Origin: a virus
Length of the DNA: 24,717 nt
IMG/VR virus record: IMGVR_UViG_3300032050_000772
Span: 1 to 24,717 of that record
Direction: 5' to 3' (one strand)
The notes under the pieces are model-generated. The model did no database searches, had not been told where the DNA came from, and saw only the letters and a list, made by a program, of their open reading frames with translations. How positions within the stretch are numbered: the stretch's first letter is position 1; every line of letters starts with the position of its first letter. Both the position numbers and the translations under genes were made by a program. Shown here piece by piece: positions 7,292-14,009 of this stretch.

Positions 7292-8237
7292 GTGGGGTAA
7301 ACTAAAAAAAGTGATAGTGGGAGTTGCGGATCATGCAAGAGTTCCCGAAATGGATTTGAGTGTCCGTACAATCAACTATGCAGATAGAAAAGACGTTTCT
7401 GATGTTCCAGTTGGATTATATCCTCAACAAGTTATAGACGAAGCCAATGAAGATTTGGAGCGTTTTGTTAATTTTTTACTTGGAGAGGGTGTAGAAGTTG
7501 TAAGACCGCAGAAAACTTCTACCGATTATTACAATTTTTGCCCAAGAGATGTTGTCTTTACTCATAAAGATTTGACTGTAACGACTCCTATGCCATTAAA
7601 GTGTAGAAAAAATGCATGGGAACCTCTGATTGATCTATTGGGAACTACTATTATTGTTCCATGTAAACATAATGAAGATCTTTACAATGAAAATTGTGTA
7701 GGAGATAAAGATGTTCTTGCTTTGACCGAAGTGACTCCCGCATTTGATGCTGCAAATGTTATTCGTGCAAACGATGATGTATTATATCTTGTTTCTAATA
7801 GTGGAAATGTGGAAGGCGCGAAGTTACTACAGGAAATGTTGAGGGATCGGGCAAAAGTTCACCTTTTACAAGGTGTTTATAGTTACATGCACATAGATAC
7901 AACAGTTGCGTTTCTTCGTGAAGGTTTAATGTTGTTAAATCCAGAACGAATTAAATCTGTCGATGTACTTCCAGAACCTTTTAGGAGTTGGGATGTAGTT
8001 TGGTGCCCAGAACCAGTAGATATTGGTTATCATCCTGGATATAATCACGCTTCAGAGTGGTGTAATATGAATCTTTTCAGTATTAATCCAAACTTGGTGG
8101 CTTTAGAAGAACATCAAGAACCCACTCGAAAAGAACTTGAAAAGTATGGAATAGAGTGTGCAATGTTACCCATGAGACACTCAAGAACATTGAGTGGATG
8201 TTTCCACTGTGTTACACTTGACCTTGAAAGAGAATAG
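7275..8237 (+). CDS. Amidinotransferase (glycine amidinotransferase/StrB-like)
   Basis: A 320-residue enzyme that would move the amidino group of arginine onto a primary amine, giving a guanidino product and ornithine. The catalytic triad is visible: D158 in TPAFDAANV, H206 in YMHIDTT and C312 in GCFHCVTLD. The D-to-H and H-to-C distances (48 and 106) are close to those of animal glycine amidinotransferase. PRD at 90-92 also fits. It is shorter at the N-terminus than GATM or CyrA/SxtG and nearer in length to StrB. It sits between an oxygenase and a GT25-like gene, so a sugar-linked amine acceptor is possible. The acceptor is not determined. Confidence 0.85.
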   Translation: MKSQNEWGKLKKVIVGVADHARVPEMDLSVRTINYADRKDVSDVPVGLYPQQVIDEANEDLERFVNFLLGEGVEVVRPQKTSTDYYNFCPRDVVFTHKDLTVTTPMPLKCRKNAWEPLIDLLGTTIIVPCKHNEDLYNENCVGDKDVLALTEVTPAFDAANVIRANDDVLYLVSNSGNVEGAKLLQEMLRDRAKVHLLQGVYSYMHIDTTVAFLREGLMLLNPERIKSVDVLPEPFRSWDVVWCPEPVDIGYHPGYNHASEWCNMNLFSINPNLVALEEHQEPTRKELEKYGIECAMLPMRHSRTLSGCFHCVTLDLERE

Positions 8238-9094
8238 TGGACTTAGAAAATAAACTCAAGGGACTTCCTATGATTTATTATGTAAATCTAGATCACAGAG
8301 TCGATAGGAAAGAATGGATGGAAACTCAGTTTAGTGACTGGGGGATAACAAATTATCACAGAGTTTGTGCATCGAAATATGATGTTTCGAAATATGATGA
8401 GTGGAAGGATATAGTTGTAGAAGAAGGAATTCTTGAGTGTGTTTCCTTAATGTCAACTGCCGTAAACAATATAGAAACAATCGTTAATTGGTATGACACT
8501 CATCCATCCGAAACTTGTATTATGATGGAGGATGATCTGTCTTTAGGGACAATAAAATATTGGAATTTTGACTGGACTTACTTTGAAAATAATCTACCAG
8601 AAAATTGGGAGTGTGTTCAACTTTATTTCTGTAGTACATATCATGAGGATGGACTGTCTTTCCCAATGTTTTTGCATAAAAGACATGATGCAGGTTCAGC
8701 CGCAGCATATTTGATAAATCGTTCATATGCAAAGAAAGTCAAAGATTTGATGTATCGTGATGGTAGGTACAAATTAACTTTTAACGATAACTCATTTCAT
8801 AAAAGATACAGTAAAACTAATATAATACAAGACGCTAACTTATTTGACATCGGAATTACATATTCTATTCCTCTTTTCAATCTTAACATAAATTTGGGTG
8901 GTGATAATCAACAAAATGGAAACAAAATGTTTCCTATGGATATAATTTGTAGTCGATTAATAGGTGATTGGTGGAAGAATCATCATCATAAGTTTTCACT
9001 AGAAGATTTCTTCACTTATGGTAAACCCAATGATCATAAAATGACTTTAAAAGTGAAAATGGAATATATAATAAAATTTTTAGAAAAATGTTAA
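8237..9094 (+). CDS. GT25-like glycosyltransferase, copy 4
   Basis: A 285-residue fourth paralogue, separated from the other three by the aminotransferase, oxygenase and amidinotransferase genes. It starts with GTG, overlapping the previous TAG by one base. Motifs are MDLENKLKGLPMIYYVNLDH, DRKEWMETQF, CIMMEDDLSL (EDD 98-100), YWNFDW, AAYLINRSYAKKV, and the C-terminal LEDFFTYGKPND. Its N-terminus most resembles copy 3 while the middle resembles copy 2, so the set has a history of duplication or recombination. Probably a cytoplasmic nucleotide-sugar-dependent transferase; the sugar is unknown. Confidence 0.7.
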   Translation: MDLENKLKGLPMIYYVNLDHRVDRKEWMETQFSDWGITNYHRVCASKYDVSKYDEWKDIVVEEGILECVSLMSTAVNNIETIVNWYDTHPSETCIMMEDDLSLGTIKYWNFDWTYFENNLPENWECVQLYFCSTYHEDGLSFPMFLHKRHDAGSAAAYLINRSYAKKVKDLMYRDGRYKLTFNDNSFHKRYSKTNIIQDANLFDIGITYSIPLFNLNINLGGDNQQNGNKMFPMDIICSRLIGDWWKNHHHKFSLEDFFTYGKPNDHKMTLKVKMEYIIKFLEKC

Positions 9095-10584
9095 TATTGA
9101 GTATTCATTTAGGTCATGATTCTTCCATATGTATTTTTAATAATGGTTGCGTAGAGAAATATTTTCTATTAGAGAGATTTACGAGAATAAAACATGATTA
9201 CGATAAAGATATAATATTAGAGTTGGTTGATAATATTTGTAGTGAATATAATGTCGATATACTTTGTATATCTAATTTTAATGATCATGATGATATCATA
9301 TTAAAAATTCTTGAAAAATGTAGGGAATTTAATATAAATGTTGAATTGATTATGCAATCGGATCACCATTTAAATCACGCTTCTCTTGCTTTTTATAATA
9401 GTGGTTTTGATGAAAGTCTTGTTATTGTTGCTGATGGAGCTGGGTCAACAATACAAGATAACTTGGTGGAAGTAGAAAGTGTGTTTTTGTTCAATCAAAA
9501 GAATAATACTTTAATTTATAAAAACGTTGTTGAAGAATCTTCTTTTGGTGTAGGGGGATTGTATGACATTGCAGCTGTAATGATTGGAAATACTCCAGAT
9601 GATTGCGGAAAAGCAATGGGACTTTCGTCGTATGGATCTTCAAATAATTTATTTGAAAATTTATTCTCGGAGAGTGGGTGGGATATAGAACCTATAAAAA
9701 AAGTAGAAATAGAAAATTACAAACTACATGCAGATTTTTGTTATGAAGTTCAACATCAAACTCAAAAAGTAATAGGAGACTTAATAGAAAATTATGTAAA
9801 ACAAACTGACGTTAAAAAAGTTTGCATTTCTGGTGGTTATGGTATGAATATAGTCGCAAATTACTATTATCTACAACGATTTCCTAACATACAATTTTAT
9901 TTTGAACCATTGTGTAATGATAATGGTGTAAGCATTGGTGCAGCAATGAATACTTACGTTGAATTATCAAAAAAAATTCCAAATTCTATTGGAACAATAT
10001 ATTTTCATGGATCACATTATGATCTTTCTTCATATAAAGGTACAACAACCTCAATAAAGGATATCGCCAATCTATTATATAAAAATAAGTCTGTTGGAGT
10101 TTATACGGGTCTTGCTGAAGTTGGACAAAGAGCATTAGGTAATAGATCTATCTTATTCAATCCACTAAATCAAAATGCAAAAGACATTGTAAATCAAATA
10201 AAAAAAAGAGAGTGGTATCGTCCTTTTGCTTGCATGGTATTGGAGGAAGATGCCAATGTTTATTTTGATATGGGAGATATAAAATCAAGTCCATTTATGA
10301 CCATATGTTTCCCAGTAAGGTCAAAGTATGTTAAAATAATACATGGAGTAACTCATATAGATAAAACGTGTAGAATTCAAACGGTTTCTAAAACAGATGG
10401 GTACTTGTATGAACTTTTACACGAATTTAAAAAACTATCTGGATATGGAATACTTTTGAATACTAGTTTTAATTTATCCGGAGAACCATTAGTGGAAACT
10501 CCAATGGATGCATTTAATACTTTAAACAATTCTTATTTGGATTATCTTTGGTTTGAAAAAACACGACAATTATTTAATAGCTGA
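9088..10584 (+). CDS. NodU/CmcH-type carbamoyltransferase
   Basis: A 498-residue O-carbamoyltransferase that would transfer carbamoyl from carbamoyl phosphate, through carbamoyl-AMP, to a hydroxyl group. The Kae1-like N-terminal domain has LGHDSS (8-13), ERFTRIKHD (29-37), the metal-binding HHLNHAS (H93 and H97) and VADGAGS (114-120). VCISGGYGMNIVAN lies in the middle. The YrdC-like C-terminal part carries GLAEVGQRALGNRSIL, REWYRPFACMV and LLNTSFNLSGEPLV. It is a little shorter than typical 550-600 residue members. It is the last gene of the island, overlapping GT25 copy 4 by 7 bases. Relatives act on Nod factors, antibiotics and saxitoxin; the acceptor here is unknown. Confidence 0.88.
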   Translation: MLILSIHLGHDSSICIFNNGCVEKYFLLERFTRIKHDYDKDIILELVDNICSEYNVDILCISNFNDHDDIILKILEKCREFNINVELIMQSDHHLNHASLAFYNSGFDESLVIVADGAGSTIQDNLVEVESVFLFNQKNNTLIYKNVVEESSFGVGGLYDIAAVMIGNTPDDCGKAMGLSSYGSSNNLFENLFSESGWDIEPIKKVEIENYKLHADFCYEVQHQTQKVIGDLIENYVKQTDVKKVCISGGYGMNIVANYYYLQRFPNIQFYFEPLCNDNGVSIGAAMNTYVELSKKIPNSIGTIYFHGSHYDLSSYKGTTTSIKDIANLLYKNKSVGVYTGLAEVGQRALGNRSILFNPLNQNAKDIVNQIKKREWYRPFACMVLEEDANVYFDMGDIKSSPFMTICFPVRSKYVKIIHGVTHIDKTCRIQTVSKTDGYLYELLHEFKKLSGYGILLNTSFNLSGEPLVETPMDAFNTLNNSYLDYLWFEKTRQLFNS

Positions 10585-10585
10585 T

Positions 10586-10774
10586 ATGGAGAACAAACAA
10601 ATTCATGAATCTGGTCTCAACATTATTGAAAATCCAGATGGATCCTACGCATTTGAGTGGGATCCAAAAGACGAAAGATGGTCTTGGATGAATGGGTTGA
10701 CAGATTCACAAATCAAGTCTATAGTAGAAGACATAATTGCAAAACAGTCAGAGTTTGACGCAAATGACAAGTAA
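10586..10774 (+). CDS. Small acidic phage protein of unknown function
   Basis: A 62-residue protein starting MENKQIHESGLNIIENPDGS. The ATG at 10586 is one base after the carbamoyltransferase stop, and I prefer it to an ATG 33 bases upstream inside that gene. A Trp-rich stretch (FEWDPKDERWSWMNGL) is followed by a helix (TDSQIKSIVEDIIAKQ). It marks the return from the AT-rich island to the block of short, tightly packed small-protein genes. No family recognised. Confidence 0.62.
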   Translation: MENKQIHESGLNIIENPDGSYAFEWDPKDERWSWMNGLTDSQIKSIVEDIIAKQSEFDANDK

Positions 10775-11477
10775 AGTGTGGGAAGTGATGAACGATCTTG
10801 AGATGATAACATCCAAGATTGTATCTGCTCGTGAGATTATTGATACCGCAGCAGAGGCAATTCAGAGAAATGAATATGATAAGGCAGAGACTCTTGCGAT
10901 GGCAGCATATGAGTTTCTTGGATATTATCTGGATGAGTTTGATACAAAGTTCAAACTTGCCTGGCAGGAAACTGTAAAAAAACAAGATAAAGGATTTGAA
11001 GTAGATACCACACTTGATGATTGTATGCCACCTTGGGGTCATAGTGATTTAGAGTACGCATCTAAACACAAAGAACCTCTGAGTTGTGATAAAGATGATC
11101 CTTCCCCAGAATGTCAAGGCGCCTGGAATAGTTTCTGGGAAGATAATTATTATCAAGATTATATGATTTCTCGTAATGATCCGACTCGACTAAAGTATGA
11201 ATCGGGATGGGTTTATGAATCTCCTAATGGCGGAAAGACAATTACTAAACGTAAAGTTGGGTCTACTGAAAAGATTATTGTGAAAGAAGATAAGGTTGTT
11301 AAGTGGCAACTTCCTGTTGAGATGGATCCAAGTGGTGAATGCTTTGTTTTATTCCCAGATGATTTGTTAGAAGCAACAAATCTTAAAGAAGGTGATCAAG
11401 TAGAGTGGGTTGATAGGGGTGATGGATCCTATCTTCTTCGTAAGGTAAATGCACCACTCGGAATGGATGAGTGCTGA
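10764..11477 (+). CDS. Phage protein with AbrB-like C-terminal domain
   Basis: A 237-residue protein of two parts. Residues 1-75 are helical and acidic (MTSKVWEVMNDLEMITSKIV), followed by a middle region with conserved Trp and Cys. Residues about 188-228 read LPVEMDPSGECFVLFPDD then LLEATNLKEGDQVEWVDR and end in GSYLLRK. That is the swapped-hairpin pattern of AbrB/MazE-type DNA-binding domains. The start at 10764 overlaps the upstream stop by 11 bases; an in-frame ATG exists 27 bases earlier. It could be a phage transcription factor, but the long N-terminal part is not typical of AbrB, so DNA binding is inferred only from the C-terminus. Confidence 0.6.
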   Translation: MTSKVWEVMNDLEMITSKIVSAREIIDTAAEAIQRNEYDKAETLAMAAYEFLGYYLDEFDTKFKLAWQETVKKQDKGFEVDTTLDDCMPPWGHSDLEYASKHKEPLSCDKDDPSPECQGAWNSFWEDNYYQDYMISRNDPTRLKYESGWVYESPNGGKTITKRKVGSTEKIIVKEDKVVKWQLPVEMDPSGECFVLFPDDLLEATNLKEGDQVEWVDRGDGSYLLRKVNAPLGMDEC

Positions 11478-11731
11478 TGTACACTCTTTATGTACTGAAG
11501 GGTCTTGCTCCATTTATTGGGGCAATGTGTTTAGATAATTTTATTCGTAGACAAGGAGACCTTTGTAACTCAAAAGATTATCCTGCACAAGTAACAAAAT
11601 ATGATCCCCAAAGTCCAGAAAATGCCTGTTATCGAGATGGTATTTTTTATCCAAGATGTAAAGATCTAGAAAATCCAGAGGTCTTAAAGTATCACAATTT
11701 ACTCAAAGCTGAAAATGACAAACTACGATAA
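11477..11731 (+). CDS. Small Cys-containing protein with hydrophobic N-terminus
   Basis: An 84-residue protein starting MYTLYVLKGLAPFIGAMCLD. The ATG at 11477 shares a base with the preceding TGA. The first 20 residues are hydrophobic and could form a short membrane segment or a poor signal peptide. After that come four scattered Cys (C19, C30, C51, C61), which might pair or bind metal. No recognised family. It overlaps the next small ORF by 17 bases. Confidence 0.58.
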   Translation: MYTLYVLKGLAPFIGAMCLDNFIRRQGDLCNSKDYPAQVTKYDPQSPENACYRDGIFYPRCKDLENPEVLKYHNLLKAENDKLR

Positions 11732-11876
11732 ACTTGTTGACGCCATTTCAAACGAAATTTATCTTTTGAATGTTTCTCATGAAAGTTGGGATGAAGAATC
11801 TGCAAAAAACACATCTAAACGAATTCTAGAAATTGTAGAAGAATTTCAACAAAAACGATCAAATATTATTCCTTAA
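11715..11876 (+). CDS. 53-residue small protein
   Basis: A short ORF starting MTNYDKLVDAISNEIYLL and ending in FQQKRSNIIP, predicted to be mainly helical and charged. The ATG lies 17 bases before the end of the upstream gene, and the stop is only 2 bases before the next ATG. The tight fit on both sides and the acidic-basic helical composition, like that of its neighbours, support a real gene. Function is unknown. Confidence 0.55.
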   Translation: MTNYDKLVDAISNEIYLLNVSHESWDEESAKNTSKRILEIVEEFQQKRSNIIP

Positions 11877-11878
11877 TT

Positions 11879-12112
11879 ATGTCATTATCCGAATCCGTCG
11901 AAACTAGTCTAAGAGAAGCAGAAGCTGCATTACGAAATGCTCTTGCTTATGCTGCCCGTCAAGAAAAACCTTTTGTGGGTAAACACATTGCTGAAATGAT
12001 TATGCAAATTGATAATCTTATTGCAGCAGATCAACTTATGGATAAACTCGAACAGAGAATGAATGGTGATGAAGATACTAAGAGGGGCCGTTGGGGTCCC
12101 TTTGGATCTTGA
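11879..12112 (+). CDS. Small helical protein of unknown function
   Basis: A 77-residue protein beginning MSLSESVETSLREAEAALRN. Nearly the whole chain is amphipathic helix with Ala/Glu/Leu repeats, ending in a Gly/Arg tail (RGRWGPFGS). It starts 2 bases after the preceding stop, so it is probably co-transcribed. No catalytic or binding motif is visible. Confidence 0.62.
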   Translation: MSLSESVETSLREAEAALRNALAYAARQEKPFVGKHIAEMIMQIDNLIAADQLMDKLEQRMNGDEDTKRGRWGPFGS

Positions 12113-12141
12113 CTAGATAGTGATAGCTCATAAAAAAGGTC

Positions 12142-12618
12142 ATGCATGAGTTACCAATAGAACCCTATAAAACAGTATTGGTTTTAAATTCTAGTTATGA
12201 ACCAATTAATTTTACAAACTGGAAACGGGCTATCGTTCTTCTTTTAAAGGAAAAAGCACAAGTACTTTCGAGTAGAGTCATTAGACTCTTAGATTATGTA
12301 AAGTTGCCTATATCTAAAATTATGAACATTTCTCCTTCTCGTTCTATGATTTATAAGAGGGATAATCATACTTGCCAATACTGTGGAGCAAGGTCTAGAC
12401 TCACTATAGATCATGTAATTCCTCGTTCTAAGGGAGGTGAAGATTCGTGGGAAAATTTAGTAGTGGCTTGTTCTTCATGTAATACCAAAAAAGGTAATAT
12501 ACTTCTTGAACATACTGGAATGAAATTGGCTAGAAAACCAAGAGCTCCAGTTAATAAAATGATTTTTGATCTTGAAAAAACTAACGTTGAAGAATGGAGA
12601 CAGTATCATTATGAATGA
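12142..12618 (+). CDS. HNH endonuclease
   Basis: A 158-residue HNH-family nuclease. The core at residues 78-114 shows C78-x2-C81, the catalytic D90-H91 (TIDHVIPRSKGGEDS), N105 (WENLV) and C110-x2-C113-N114. The two Cys pairs hold a structural zinc, and the His/Asn pair is expected to bind the metal at the cut site. The N-terminal VLVLNSSYEPINFTNWKRA region is typical of the cyanobacterial/phage version of the family. It may be a mobile (homing) nuclease or act in phage DNA metabolism; no intron or intein is visible beside it. It overlaps the next gene by 8 bases. Confidence 0.85.
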   Translation: MHELPIEPYKTVLVLNSSYEPINFTNWKRAIVLLLKEKAQVLSSRVIRLLDYVKLPISKIMNISPSRSMIYKRDNHTCQYCGARSRLTIDHVIPRSKGGEDSWENLVVACSSCNTKKGNILLEHTGMKLARKPRAPVNKMIFDLEKTNVEEWRQYHYE

Positions 12619-12973
12619 AAAACAACCAAACGAACTTGGTAAGGCACTAAAAGAATGGTGGGATAGTGATGCCTGTAAGAAAATGCAGAAAGAAAATGAA
12701 GAGGCAAAGCAACGTGCAGTAGGAAAGTACTTTATGCTTTCCGAAGAAGATAAACTTGATATGGTTCAGGCAATCTGCCATATTATGTGTAAAGCAGAAA
12801 GTGAGGGGACCAGTCACAGAGGACTGATGGATGAACTTGGCATTTATCCTGTTGGGTTCTGGGTTGATCAGCTGATGGATGTCCATAATGCTCTCTGGAC
12901 ATACTATCACGACAAGAAGAGGGATCAAGAACTTAAAGACGATCTTGATGCACTTGAAGAATTCATTAAGTAA
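12611..12973 (+). CDS. Phage protein of unknown function (120 aa)
   Basis: A 120-residue charged protein starting MNEKQPNELGKALKEWWDSD. I chose the ATG at 12611, which overlaps the HNH gene stop. Apart from a short loop with Gly and Pro around residues 70-85, it is predicted to be largely helical (LSEEDKLDMVQAICHIM and DKKRDQELKDDLDALEEF). No domain recognised. It ends a run of overlapping genes and is followed by about 90 bases of non-coding DNA with a possible promoter. Confidence 0.62.
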   Translation: MNEKQPNELGKALKEWWDSDACKKMQKENEEAKQRAVGKYFMLSEEDKLDMVQAICHIMCKAESEGTSHRGLMDELGIYPVGFWVDQLMDVHNALWTYYHDKKRDQELKDDLDALEEFIK

Positions 12974-13026
12974 TGTAACTCAATCCCAAAGAGATCATTA
13001 AGTTTATAGATAGTCATATAATTGTG

Positions 13027-13035
13027 TGTTAGAAT
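13027..13035 (+). promoter_or_regulatory. Possible extended -10 promoter
   Basis: TGTTAGAAT is an extended -10 (TG-N-TAGAAT) lying 25 bases before the ATG of the next gene, in the gap between two genes. No good -35 is visible at 17 bases. A TATAGATA at 13005-13012 could instead be a degenerate late promoter. Either would serve the small gene at 13061. Confidence 0.4.
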
Positions 13036-13060
13036 TTCAACACAATCAGAAGGAGATTTC

Positions 13061-13270
13061 ATGACTTATTCGCAACCAAAGACTGAACAACTTACGGATG
13101 CGGAATGGAAAGAATTGGTTGCCCTTAAAGAGGCCATTAATCAAAATCCAGCGGCAGTTCATCCAGAAAAAATGGAACTCTTTACGGAATTGCTTGTTCG
13201 ATCTTGGGATGCAAAGTGTGAACCTCCAGACATGACCAAATGGCGAACTGGTCATCCGATGGAAGAGTAA
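13061..13270 (+). CDS. Small phage protein of unknown function (69 aa)
   Basis: A 69-residue protein, MTYSQPKTEQLTDAEWKELV onward. The ATG at 13061 is favoured over an upstream in-frame start because AAGGAGA at 13050-13056 is a good Shine-Dalgarno at proper spacing. The protein is mostly helical with a Trp-containing C-terminus (RSWDAKCEPPDMTKWRTGHP). No family recognised. It has its own candidate promoter upstream and a strong promoter directly downstream, so it may be a separate transcription unit. Confidence 0.65.
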   Translation: MTYSQPKTEQLTDAEWKELVALKEAINQNPAAVHPEKMELFTELLVRSWDAKCEPPDMTKWRTGHPMEE

Positions 13271-13275
13271 TTATA

Positions 13276-13304
13276 TTGACATACTTAAAATTTTAGTGTA
13301 TTAT
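13276..13304 (+). promoter_or_regulatory. Strong sigma-70-type early promoter before glutaredoxin gene
   Basis: TTGACA at 13276-13281 and TATTAT at 13299-13304 are separated by exactly 17 bases, close to the ideal host vegetative promoter that T4-like cyanophages use for early genes. TATAAATC at 13309-13316 immediately follows and could be a weak late promoter, giving both early and late expression. The glutaredoxin ATG lies 46 bases beyond the -10. Confidence 0.75.
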
Positions 13305-13350
13305 TTACTATAAATCACAACTCTAAATATTACAAAACACAACAAATGAA

Positions 13351-13587
13351 ATGAAGTTCACTGTTTATTCTAAACCTGAGTGTCCATATTGTTATAAAGT
13401 TAAACAAGTTCTTGACCTATGTGGGAAGGACTTTGTTGTTTATACTTTAGGTGAACATTTTACAAAGAACGAATTTTACGCAGAATTTGGAAAGGGGTCT
13501 ACATTTCCGCAAGTGGTGATGGATGATAAACATATTGGGGGTTGTACTGATACAATCGAGTATCTTAAAGGACTTTCAATAATTTGA
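13351..13587 (+). CDS. Glutaredoxin
   Basis: A 78-residue glutaredoxin. The redox motif CPYC is at residues 10-13, TFPQV with the cis-proline at about 50-54, and GGCTDT at about 62-67, so the complete fold is present. It would use glutathione to reduce disulphides, in phages often to supply electrons to ribonucleotide reductase, although no nrd gene is in this window. A strong early promoter precedes it. An out-of-frame ATG just upstream (13346) runs into a stop after one codon, so 13351 is the start. The stop overlaps a possible TTG start of the next ORF. Confidence 0.9.
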   Translation: MKFTVYSKPECPYCYKVKQVLDLCGKDFVVYTLGEHFTKNEFYAEFGKGSTFPQVVMDDKHIGGCTDTIEYLKGLSII

Positions 13588-13589
13588 TT

Positions 13590-13766
13590 ATGAGTGAGCC
13601 TAAAGAGCTTCACATAAATAGAGGTGTGGAATTATTGTTAAGAAAAAGGAGGAGAGAACCTGAAGCACCAAAAACGTTTCAATTCAGTTTTGGTAAAATG
13701 GTCTCTCTCTTCAAAAGAGAGATTCATTTTTATCTAAAAGTTTCATTAGATATCAAAAAAAAGTAA
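13590..13766 (+). CDS. Small basic protein of unknown function
   Basis: A 58-residue protein starting MSEPKELHINRGVELLLRKR and ending in KVSLDIKKK. It is strongly basic, with an Arg/Lys cluster (RKRRREPEAP) in the middle that could contact nucleic acid. I take the ATG at 13590; a TTG two codons earlier is also possible. It lies between glutaredoxin and a membrane protein gene with short gaps. No family recognised. Confidence 0.5.
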   Translation: MSEPKELHINRGVELLLRKRRREPEAPKTFQFSFGKMVSLFKREIHFYLKVSLDIKKK

Positions 13767-13784
13767 TCTCTCGGAGGTAGGGCC

Positions 13785-14009
13785 ATGACAGCACCCTTAA
13801 TTGCCATCTTTTGTTTAATATCATTCATGTTCTTGATAATTGGTGGTGTAGTTGGTTGGTTATGGAAAGAACATGTAGTTTTCTCCACCCCTCAACAAGT
13901 ATTTGCTCATCCAGAAATGTTTGACAATAATGGGAATCTCATTCCCGATGAAGTAATTGCAGTACGATTTGAAAATAGCTATGACGACTACGAAGAAGAC
14001 GACGACTAG
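13785..14009 (+). CDS. Small single-span membrane protein with acidic tail
   Basis: A 74-residue protein with one clear membrane segment near the N-terminus (LIAIFCLISFMFLIIGGVVG, residues 5-24). A Trp/Lys boundary follows, then a soluble tail ending SYDDYEEDDD. It has a good ribosome-binding site, GGAGGTAG, 5 bases before the ATG. The topology suggests an inner-membrane protein with a cytoplasmic or periplasmic acidic tail. The acidic C-terminus is encoded by DNA that also encodes the Thr/Lys-rich N-terminus of the next gene. Function unknown. Confidence 0.65.
   Translation: MTAPLIAIFCLISFMFLIIGGVVGWLWKEHVVFSTPQQVFAHPEMFDNNGNLIPDEVIAVRFENSYDDYEEDDD

Noticed and set aside
12109-12141. TTGACT upstream of the HNH gene as a promoter -35
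   Set aside because: No acceptable -10 hexamer lies 16-18 bases downstream; only A-rich sequence is there.
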